NCBI GenBank assembly: GCA_028703175.1
Contig: JAQVNJ010000001.1
Span: 135,440-199,439, forward strand
DNA length: 64,000 nucleotides
DNA from: JAAYCB01 sp012744395
GTDB lineage: Bacteria; Planctomycetota; Planctomycetia; Pirellulales; Thermoguttaceae
Direction: 5' to 3'
Below are positions 7,033 through 14,358 of the stretch, one piece after another. The notes under the pieces are model-generated. The model was given only the letters and a program-made list of their open reading frames with translations, was not told where the DNA came from and did no database searches. The number at the start of each line of letters is the position of its first letter. Position 1 is the first letter of the stretch. A program made the translations under genes and the position numbers.

Positions 7033-8805
7033 ATGATCAACCTGACCATCAACAACGTTCCCGTCGCGGTGCCGGACGGCACGACGATCCTGGCGGCGGC
7101 GCGCCAGGCGGGCGTGCGGATTCCGACGCTCTGCTATGTCGAGGGTTTGCAGGCGATCGGGGCCTGCCGCGTTTGCATCGTTGAGATCGAGGGCGTCCAG
7201 GCGCTGGCTGCGTCGTGCTCGATGCCCGCCGCCGAGGGCATGAAGGTCCACACCAACACGCGGCGTGTCCGCGAAGCGCGGCGGATGGTGGTCGAACTGC
7301 TCTTGTCGGAGCACAACGGCGAGTGCCAGACCTGCGACCGGCGGGAAGACTGCGAGCTTCAGTCGCTGGCGGCCGAGTTGGGCATCCGGATGATCTCCTT
7401 CCAGGGGGAGAAGACGCGCGCCGGGCTCGACTCCTCGACTCCGGCGCTGTTGCGCGACCATGGCAAGTGCATCAAGTGCCGCCGTTGCGTGAGCGTCTGC
7501 AACGAAATCCAGCACGTCGGCGCGCTCTGGCCGCAGAGCCGGGGGTTTGAGACCTCGATCGGGCCGGCCTTCAATCGCGACCTGAACACGGTCGCCTGCG
7601 TCCAGTGCGGCCAGTGCGCGGCGGTCTGCCCGGTCGGCGCGATCACCGAGCGCGACCAGATCGACGAGGTCTGGGCGGCGTTGGACGATGCGGACAAGCA
7701 CGTCGTCGTGCAGACCGCGCCGGCAATCCGCGCGGCGCTGGGGGAGTGCTTCGGATATCCGCCGGGCACGCTGGTCACGGGCAGGATGACCGCCGCGCTC
7801 CGCCGGCTGGGTTTCAACGCCGTTTTCGACACGAACTTCGCCGCCGACCTGACGATCATGGAAGAGGGGAGCGAGCTGCTGGCGCGGCTCAAGGCGGTGC
7901 TTGCCGAGGGGCGCGAAGCCGCCCTGCCCTTGATGACGAGCTGCTCGCCCGGCTGGATCAAGTTCGCCGAGCATTTCTTTCCCGAAATGCTTCCCCATTT
8001 GTCAACCTGCAAGTCGCCGCAGCAGATGTTCGGCGCCGTGGCGAAGACATACTACGCGGAAAAGCTCAAGCTGCGTCCCGAACAGATCTTCGTCGTCTCG
8101 ATCATGCCCTGCACGGCGAAGAAATACGAGTGCGGCCGCCCGGAGATGAACGCCAGCGGGACCCGCGACGTCGACGTGGTGCTCACCACCCGCGAGCTCG
8201 GCAAGATGATCCGCGCCGCGGGGATCGATTTCCCGAGCCTGCCGGAGGAGGAGATGGACGCGCCGCTGGGGCTGTCGAGCGGCGCGGCCGACATTTTCGC
8301 CAATACCGGCGGCGTGATGGAGGCGGCGCTGCGGACCGCCTACGAGTTGGTCACCGGGCGGGCGCTGCCAACGGCGAACCTGCACATCGCGCCGGTGGCC
8401 GGGCTGGAGGGATTGAAAGAGGCGTCGCTGACCGTCGACGGCACGCTGGCCGGCTGGGAGTTCCTTGAAGGGGTGACGCTCAACGTGGCGGTGGCCCACG
8501 GCCTGGGCAACGCCGAGCGGCTGATGCAGCGAATCCTCGCCGGGGAGAAGACGTACCATTTTATCGAAGTCATGACCTGCCCGGGGGGATGCATCGGGGG
8601 CGGCGGTCAGCCGCGCTTCACGACCAACGCGGTCCGCGAGGCGCGGATCGCGGCGATCTACCGCGAGGACGAGGGGAAGCAGCTGCGCAAGTCGCACGAG
8701 AATCCGGAAATCGCCGCGCTGTACAGAGAATTCCTCGGCAAGCCGCTGGGCGAACGATCCCACAGGCTGCTGCACACGAAATACACGCCGCGAGGCGCTG
8801 TTTGA
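7033..8805 (+). CDS. hydA: [FeFe] hydrogenase catalytic subunit (HydA/HndD type)
   Basis: A 590-residue catalytic subunit that reduces protons to H2 or oxidises H2. It has the full cluster chain: a [2Fe-2S] domain (C34, C45, C48, C62), a His-ligated [4Fe-4S] cluster (H94, C98, C101, C107) and two ferredoxin clusters (C146/149/152/156 and C189/192/195/199). The H-cluster segments are TSCSPGW (302-308), MPCTAKKYE (358-366) and EVMTCPGGC (512-520) followed by GGGGQP. A Ser replaces the second Cys of the textbook TSCCPGW, and an additional Cys (C326, STCKSP) appears nearby. The architecture matches NAD-linked, soluble group A hydrogenases. With the NuoE- and NuoF-like genes upstream it forms a trimeric HydABC-like enzyme, which in Thermotoga and Acetobacterium couples NADH and reduced ferredoxin to H2. 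The HydE, HydF and HydG maturases are not in this window. Confidence 0.96.
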   Translation: MINLTINNVPVAVPDGTTILAAARQAGVRIPTLCYVEGLQAIGACRVCIVEIEGVQALAASCSMPAAEGMKVHTNTRRVREARRMVVELLLSEHNGECQTCDRREDCELQSLAAELGIRMISFQGEKTRAGLDSSTPALLRDHGKCIKCRRCVSVCNEIQHVGALWPQSRGFETSIGPAFNRDLNTVACVQCGQCAAVCPVGAITERDQIDEVWAALDDADKHVVVQTAPAIRAALGECFGYPPGTLVTGRMTAALRRLGFNAVFDTNFAADLTIMEEGSELLARLKAVLAEGREAALPLMTSCSPGWIKFAEHFFPEMLPHLSTCKSPQQMFGAVAKTYYAEKLKLRPEQIFVVSIMPCTAKKYECGRPEMNASGTRDVDVVLTTRELGKMIRAAGIDFPSLPEEEMDAPLGLSSGAADIFANTGGVMEAALRTAYELVTGRALPTANLHIAPVAGLEGLKEASLTVDGTLAGWEFLEGVTLNVAVAHGLGNAERLMQRILAGEKTYHFIEVMTCPGGCIGGGGQPRFTTNAVREARIAAIYREDEGKQLRKSHENPEIAALYREFLGKPLGERSHRLLHTKYTPRGAV

Positions 8806-8857
8806 GGCCCGTTCCACTACAAACTCCTTTGGCAAACCAGAGAAAGCCTTGCCCATC

Positions 8858-10957
8858 ATGCTCGAAAAACTGCTCAGCCCCGACACGATCGCCGTCATCG
8901 GCGCGTCGCGCACGCCGGGCAAAGTCGGACACGAGATCGTGGCCAATCTTGTCAACCAGGGATTCGAAGGCTCGATCATTCCGATCAACCCGACGACCGA
9001 CGAAATCCTCGGCCTGAAGTGCTATCCATCGCTCAAGGAGAGCGGCGCGACGATCGACTTGAGCGTGATCGCCGTCGCGCAACCGCGCGTCGCCGATGCG
9101 ATCCGCGACTCGCTCGCGGCCGGCGCCCAGGCGATCTGCGTGATCACCGCCGGCTTCAAGGAGACGGGCCGCGAAGGCGCGGAACTGGAGAAGCAGATCG
9201 CCCAGCAGGTCCGCGACGGCGGCGCGCGGCTGCTCGGGCCGAACTGCCTCGGCTTGCTCAACACGCACCGGCGGATGAATGCGTCGTTCGCCAAGGAAAT
9301 GCCCCCGCCGGGCGGAATCTCCGTAATCTCCCAGTCGGGCGCGCTGTGCACCGCGATCCTCGACCTGGCGATCGCCCGCAACATGGGCCTCTCCAAGCTG
9401 ATCAGCATCGGCAACAAGGCCGACCTCGACGAGCGCGACCTCGTCGAGGCGCTTGCCGACGATCCGCAGACGCGCGTCATCGTGGCCTACCTGGAGAGCA
9501 TCGAGTCGGGCAAGGACTTCGTCCGGACCGCCGCGGAGACCGCCCGCACCAAGCCGGTCGTGGTCTTCAAATCGGGCACGAGTTCCGCGGGCGCCAAGGC
9601 GGCCTCGTCGCACACCGGCAGCCTGGCCGGCGCGGACATCGCTTACGGGGCGGCCTTCAAGCGTTCGGGGATTCTCCGCGCGCCGACGTTCGAATCACTC
9701 TTCGACTACGCCACGGCCCTGGCGATGCAGCCGCTGCCGCGGGGCAAGCGGGTGGCGATCATCACCAACGCCGGCGGGCCGGGAATCATGGCCGCCGACG
9801 CCGTGGAACACTCCGGGCTCGCCGTCGCCGCGCTCGACCAGACGATTGCTGGCGAACTGGCCAAGATGCTGCCGGCGGCGGCCAGCGTCCACAATCCGAT
9901 CGACGTACTCGGCGACGCCGACGCCCAGCGCTACGGCGCCGCGGTCGCCGCGGCCCAGCAGGATCCGGGCGTCGACGCGATCGTCGTGATTCTCACCCCG
10001 CAAGCCATGACCCAGTGCGTCGACACGGCCCGTGCAATCTCCGAGAATCGCGGCAGCAAGCCGGTCCTGGTGTCTTTCATGGGCGGCAAGGTCGTCCTGC
10101 CGGGCCGGGAGGAACTGCTCGAATTGGGCATTCCCGAGTATCCTTCGCCGGAGCGCGCCGTCGCGGCCCTCAAGGCAATGTGCGATTATGCCGAGTGGAA
10201 GGAGACGCCGCCGCGAATGGTCGCCCGATTCCCCGTCAACCGCCGCCGGGCCGAACGCGTCCTGCACCGCTGCCTCCGCACCGGCCAACTCCAGGTCGGC
10301 GAAGCGGCCGCGAAGGACGTGATGCGGGCATACAACTTCAACGTGCCGGCCGGCCGGATCGCGGCGACCGCCGACGACGCCGCCGAACTGGCCGTGAAGA
10401 TCGGGCTGCCCGTGGCGATGAAGATCCTCTCCCCGGATATCGTTCACAAGTCGGACCTCGGCGGCGTCAAGTTGAACCTCGCCACGCCCGACGAAGTCCG
10501 CGACGCCTTCGACCTGATGATGCTGCGGATCGGCAAGAAGATGCCCGACGCGCGGCTCAGCGGGGTCTACTTGGAGAAGATGTGTCCCCGCGGGCGCGAA
10601 GTCATCCTGGGGATGACGCGCGATCCGCAATTCGGCCCGATGCTGATGTTCGGCCTCGGCGGGATCTTCGTGGAGATCATGAAGGACGTGACGTTCCACC
10701 TGGCCCCGATCACGGCGCAGGAGGCGCTCGAAATGCTCCGCTCGACGAAATCCTACGCGTTGCTCGAAGGCGCTCGGGGCCGCGGCCGCGTGGATATCGA
10801 CGCGATCGCCAATTGCCTCCAGCGGCTCAGTCAGCTGGTCACCGATTTCCCCCAAATTACCGAAATGGACATCAACCCGCTGATCGTCGGTGAGGTCGGA
10901 ACGGACCCCGTCGTTGCGGATGCCCGAATCACCCTTTCCGATGCGAGGAGCGAGTAA
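8858..10957 (+). CDS. ADP-forming acetyl/acyl-CoA synthetase, alpha and beta fused
   Basis: A 699-residue fused alpha-beta enzyme that converts acyl-CoA, ADP and phosphate into the acid, CoA and ATP. The order is a CoA-binding Rossmann domain (SPDTIAVIGAS at the start), succinyl-CoA-ligase-like domains with the phosphorylated histidine H252 (SSHTGSLAG), and a C-terminal ATP-grasp part from about residue 480 with the second conserved histidine H530 (IVHKSDLGGV). I chose ATG 8858 over the in-frame TTG at 8849 because family members usually begin just before this motif. The gene follows hydA by 52 bases and ends two bases before the CoA-transferase. The context supports ATP production from acetyl-CoA during fermentation. 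It lacks the GNAT domain that would make it a Pat/YfiQ-type lysine acetyltransferase. Confidence 0.92.
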   Translation: MLEKLLSPDTIAVIGASRTPGKVGHEIVANLVNQGFEGSIIPINPTTDEILGLKCYPSLKESGATIDLSVIAVAQPRVADAIRDSLAAGAQAICVITAGFKETGREGAELEKQIAQQVRDGGARLLGPNCLGLLNTHRRMNASFAKEMPPPGGISVISQSGALCTAILDLAIARNMGLSKLISIGNKADLDERDLVEALADDPQTRVIVAYLESIESGKDFVRTAAETARTKPVVVFKSGTSSAGAKAASSHTGSLAGADIAYGAAFKRSGILRAPTFESLFDYATALAMQPLPRGKRVAIITNAGGPGIMAADAVEHSGLAVAALDQTIAGELAKMLPAAASVHNPIDVLGDADAQRYGAAVAAAQQDPGVDAIVVILTPQAMTQCVDTARAISENRGSKPVLVSFMGGKVVLPGREELLELGIPEYPSPERAVAALKAMCDYAEWKETPPRMVARFPVNRRRAERVLHRCLRTGQLQVGEAAAKDVMRAYNFNVPAGRIAATADDAAELAVKIGLPVAMKILSPDIVHKSDLGGVKLNLATPDEVRDAFDLMMLRIGKKMPDARLSGVYLEKMCPRGREVILGMTRDPQFGPMLMFGLGGIFVEIMKDVTFHLAPITAQEALEMLRSTKSYALLEGARGRGRVDIDAIANCLQRLSQLVTDFPQITEMDINPLIVGEVGTDPVVADARITLSDARSE

Positions 10958-10958
10958 C

Positions 10959-12833
10959 ATGGCCGAGTCGACTGTCAAATACGATCTGAACTGGCAGACG
11001 GAATACCAGGAAATGGTGATGAGTCCGGAAGAGGCCGTGGCCGAGATCCATCCCGGCAAGCGCGTGTTCATCGGCACCGGCTGCGCTCAGCCGGTCCAGC
11101 TTGTCAAAGCGCTGACAGCCAGGGCGAACAAGCTGCCGGATACGGAAATCGTCCACCTGCTCACGCACGGGGAAGCGCCCTACGCCGACAAAGCGCTGGC
11201 GGCCTCGTTCCGGATCAACAGCTTCTTCATCGCCGAGAATGTCCGCGACATCATCCAGGAGGGGCTCGGCGATTACACGCCGCTGTTCCTGTCGGACATT
11301 CCGCGGCTGTTCTCCACGGGGCAGCTGCCGCTGGACGTGGCCTTGATCCAGGTCACCCCGCCCGATGAGCGGGGGATGTGTAGCCTGGGCGTTTCGGTCG
11401 ACGTCGTCAAGAGCGCGGCGGAGAACGCCGTCCTGGTGATCGCCCAGGTCAACCCGCGGATGCCCCGCACGATGGGCGACTCCTGCCTCCACGTGCACGA
11501 CCTGGACATCCTCGTGCCGGTCGACGAGCCGATCCTTGAGTTCCAGGCGCCGGAGCCCGACGAGGTCACGCGGCAGATCGGCGAGAACATCGCCGCCCTG
11601 ATCGACGACGGCTCGACGGTTGAATTTGGCATTGGGCGAATCCCCCAGGCCGTCGCGGAGTTCCTCAAGCACAAGCGCGACCTGGGCATCCACACCGAAA
11701 TGTTCAGCGACACGATGGTCGACCTGGTCGAGTCAGGGGCGGTCACCGGGCGCCGCAAGGCCGTGGACCGCGGCCGGGTCACCGCCAGCTTCTGCATGGG
11801 GACCCGCCGGCTCTACGATTACATCGACGGCAACGAGACGTTCACGTTTTTCCCGACCGAGTACGTCAACGACCCGTTCGTGATCAGCAAGCATCCCAAG
11901 ATGGTGGCGATCAACGTCGCCCTCGAGGTCGACCTGACCGGGCAGGTCTGCTCCGACTCGCTGGGGACGCGGTTCTATTCCGGGATCGGCGGCCAGGTGG
12001 ATTTCAATCGCGGGGCGTCGCGTTCGCAGAACGGCCGGGCGATCATCGCGCTGCCGTCAACGACCCACGACGGCAAGTCCCGCATCTCCGCGCAGCTCAG
12101 CCCCGGCGCGGGCGTGGTCACCACGCGCGGCGACGTGCATTACGTGGTCACCGAATACGGCGTCGCCTACCTGCACGGCAAAAGCGTCCAGGAGCGCGCC
12201 GTCGCGCTGATCGCGATCTCCCACCCCGACCACCGCGAACACCTCCTCCGCGAGGCGATCGCCGCCAAGTACGTCCGCCCGGAAATGCAGGAGGTCGGCG
12301 GCAAGGTCAGCGTCGGTCCGCCCGAACTGAAGACCAGCCTGCTGCTCAGCGACGGCACGCAGATCAACTTCCGCCCCGTCCATCCGACGGACATGCCGGG
12401 CATGAAGGATCTGCTCTATACACTCTCGCAGGAGACGATCTACTACCGGTTCATGGCGCCGATGAAACAGTTCCCGCAGGAGAAGATCCAGAACTTCGTG
12501 TACATCGACCACCGCAGCGAGGTGGCGATCGTCGGCACGCTGCCCGAGGCGCACGGCGAACAGATCATCGCCGTCGGCCGCTACTTCCTCAACCCCAAGA
12601 CGAACCGCGCGGAAGTCGCCTTTGTCGTCCGCGACGTTTGGCAAAACCGGGGCATCGGCACCTTCCTGCTGAAATACCTCAGCGGAATCGCCAAGCGCCA
12701 CGGGATCAGCGGTTTCACCGCCGAGGTGCTTCGCGAGAACAAGGCAATGCAGGCGGTCTTCAACCGCGCCAGTTGCGAGGTCTCCAGCAAGCTCCGCGAG
12801 AACGTCTACAGCTACACGCTCAATTTCGCGTGA
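10959..12833 (+). CDS. Acetyl-CoA hydrolase/CoA-transferase fused to a C-terminal GNAT acetyltransferase
   Basis: A 624-residue two-part protein. Residues 1-450 or so are a class I CoA-transferase/acetyl-CoA hydrolase with the conserved block ALEVDLTGQV; E323 is at the position I recall as the catalytic glutamate. SGIGGQVDFNRGA and VTEYGVAYLHGK also fit the family. Residues about 465-624 are a GNAT domain with the acetyl-CoA loop QNRGIGT. The transferase could move CoA between acetate and another acid, or release acetate; the GNAT part could acetylate a protein, possibly a neighbouring enzyme. GAGGAGCGAG precedes the ATG, and only one base separates it from the upstream stop, so the two genes are surely co-transcribed. 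The donor and acceptor acids are unknown. Confidence 0.92.
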   Translation: MAESTVKYDLNWQTEYQEMVMSPEEAVAEIHPGKRVFIGTGCAQPVQLVKALTARANKLPDTEIVHLLTHGEAPYADKALAASFRINSFFIAENVRDIIQEGLGDYTPLFLSDIPRLFSTGQLPLDVALIQVTPPDERGMCSLGVSVDVVKSAAENAVLVIAQVNPRMPRTMGDSCLHVHDLDILVPVDEPILEFQAPEPDEVTRQIGENIAALIDDGSTVEFGIGRIPQAVAEFLKHKRDLGIHTEMFSDTMVDLVESGAVTGRRKAVDRGRVTASFCMGTRRLYDYIDGNETFTFFPTEYVNDPFVISKHPKMVAINVALEVDLTGQVCSDSLGTRFYSGIGGQVDFNRGASRSQNGRAIIALPSTTHDGKSRISAQLSPGAGVVTTRGDVHYVVTEYGVAYLHGKSVQERAVALIAISHPDHREHLLREAIAAKYVRPEMQEVGGKVSVGPPELKTSLLLSDGTQINFRPVHPTDMPGMKDLLYTLSQETIYYRFMAPMKQFPQEKIQNFVYIDHRSEVAIVGTLPEAHGEQIIAVGRYFLNPKTNRAEVAFVVRDVWQNRGIGTFLLKYLSGIAKRHGISGFTAEVLRENKAMQAVFNRASCEVSSKLRENVYSYTLNFA

Positions 12834-13182
12834 CGGCCGGCGTCGCCCCGCGGGCGACGGTTGCTGGTTGACCGGTGGGCGCGCGTCTGGGTTCCACCCC
12901 GCAGGGGGCAGCCACAAATCAGCCCAGGGCGCCCGCCCTGGGCTGATTTGTGGCTGCCCCCTGCGGGGCATGCTGATCCCCAGGCAGAGCGCGGCGTCGC
13001 CCTGGGGTCGCGGGCTGGTCTCTTGCGGTCCCTGCGGGGCAGAAGGACAACGTGTGCCGGAAACGCGTTTCGACGCGTTTCGGCTCATTGAGTTTGACGA
13101 TTCTGCCGATTTTGACAGTAGCGCGTCTCTGACCGTGCCCGCATTCTGCGCCGTCGTTCCCTCCCCCCGAGGTGGCAAAGCC
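12834..13182. other. Intergenic region with a long perfect palindrome
   Basis: This 349-base spacer separates the fermentation operon from the ExbB/ExbD-like unit. Its main content is the palindrome at 12897-12968. The rest is ordinary GC-rich sequence with only weak promoter-like words (a TTGACG at 13094-13099 has no good -10 partner). Confidence 0.6.
12897..12968. repeat. Perfect inverted repeat, 35-base arms, 2-base loop
   Basis: Bases 12897-12931 and 12934-12968 are exact reverse complements, separated by CC. The left arm contains GGGGGCAGCCACAAATCAG and then CCCAGGGCG. As RNA it would form a very stable hairpin about 60 bases after the CoA-transferase stop, so it could end transcription or protect the 3' end, although no T-run follows. 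Perfect arms of this length suggest a recent or conserved mobile palindrome rather than a simple terminator. Confidence 0.93.
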
Positions 13183-14358
13183 GTGAATCCCTCGCAACCA
13201 CGCACATCGGCCGTTTTGCGCTCGCCCGTCTTCTGGGGCGGCCTGGCCTACACGATCTTTCACATTCTCTGGTCCCAGGGCGTGATCGAGAGCAGTCTCG
13301 TGCTCCGCTACTGTGCCAGCCACCCGGTCGAATATGTCGAGACAGCCCTGTTCCTGGTCGGAATGGCCGCCCTGGCGATCAAGGCCCTGGACGTCTTCGG
13401 TCAGTTTGGCTCCGTGGCGGCGCCGCTGTTGCGGCCACCACGTCCGGGCGGGACGCCGGTCAGCGAGGCGACAGGCCTGCTGGACGATCTGGAAGACCTG
13501 CCCGAAGGGGGCCGGCAACATCTGTTGGTTCGCCGTCTCCGCCTGGCATTGCTCCACGTCGCGCGTTCGGACTCGGCGGAAAAGCTCGACACGGAGCTGA
13601 AATACCTGGCGGACGAGGACGCCGATCGGGCGTACGCCTCCTATGGCCTGGTCCGCTCGGTGATCTGGGCGATTCCGATTCTGGGCTTTCTCGGCACGGT
13701 GATCGGCATCGCCCTGGCGATGGGAAAACTCTCGCCGCAGGAGTTGGAGACGTCGCTCCCCTCGGTGATGGCCGGGCTGATGGTCGCCTTCGACACCACG
13801 GCGGTGGCCCTTGCCTATTCAATGATCCTCTACTTTGCCCAGTTTGCGGTCGGCCGGTGGGAACAGAGACTTCTGGAGGCGGTCGACGGGCTCGCCTCCG
13901 CCGAATTGCTGGGGCGGTTCGAGCGGATTCCCAACACGCCCGACGGCGAGGTGGTGGCGGTTCGCAAGTCGCTCCAGGCGATCTTGCAGTCGTACGAGGC
14001 GACGACCGCGCGCCAGGCCGAGGCCTGGCGCCGGTCGATCGAGGCGGCGGCGGCGAACTGGCAACAGGCCCAATCGGGGATCGAGCAGAGCGTCGCTTCG
14101 GCGGCCGGTTTGCAGGAGAACATGGCGCGGCAGGCGGAGATGCTCCATCGGGCGATCGATGCGGTGGGCAATGTGGCCCGGCTGGAGACGGAATTGAACC
14201 GCAATCTTGCGGCGCTTGCCGGCGCGCGGAACTTTGAACAGACGGTGATGAGTCTGGCCGCGACGATCCACTTGCTCAACGCGCGGCTCGGCCGGGAGCC
14301 GGACGCTGCGCCGCGGGTCTCGCTCGAACCCAAACCACGCAAGGGTCAGGCGGCATGA
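13183..14358 (+). CDS. MotA/TolQ/ExbB-family proton-channel-like membrane protein
   Basis: A 391-residue inner-membrane protein. Predicted membrane segments lie at about residues 15-32, 50-70, 158-180 and 200-222. The third and fourth fit the MotA/TolQ/ExbB core (WAIPILGFLGTVIGIALAMG, then VMAGLMVAFDTTAVALAYS). Residues about 240-370 form a long Ala/Glu/Arg-rich coiled coil in the cytoplasm, longer than in ExbB and reminiscent of ZorA-like proteins. The GTG at 13183 is preceded by GAGGTGG at good spacing; upstream in-frame codons would add a non-membrane, low-complexity leader. The stop overlaps the next start (ATGA, 14355-14358). This would be the channel part of a force-generating complex with the two genes that follow. 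Confidence 0.85.
   Translation: MNPSQPRTSAVLRSPVFWGGLAYTIFHILWSQGVIESSLVLRYCASHPVEYVETALFLVGMAALAIKALDVFGQFGSVAAPLLRPPRPGGTPVSEATGLLDDLEDLPEGGRQHLLVRRLRLALLHVARSDSAEKLDTELKYLADEDADRAYASYGLVRSVIWAIPILGFLGTVIGIALAMGKLSPQELETSLPSVMAGLMVAFDTTAVALAYSMILYFAQFAVGRWEQRLLEAVDGLASAELLGRFERIPNTPDGEVVAVRKSLQAILQSYEATTARQAEAWRRSIEAAAANWQQAQSGIEQSVASAAGLQENMARQAEMLHRAIDAVGNVARLETELNRNLAALAGARNFEQTVMSLAATIHLLNARLGREPDAAPRVSLEPKPRKGQAA

Noticed and set aside
3128..8805. Respiratory complex I
   Set aside because: NuoE- and NuoF-like subunits are present, but they are joined to an [FeFe] hydrogenase, and no membrane Nuo subunit is near.
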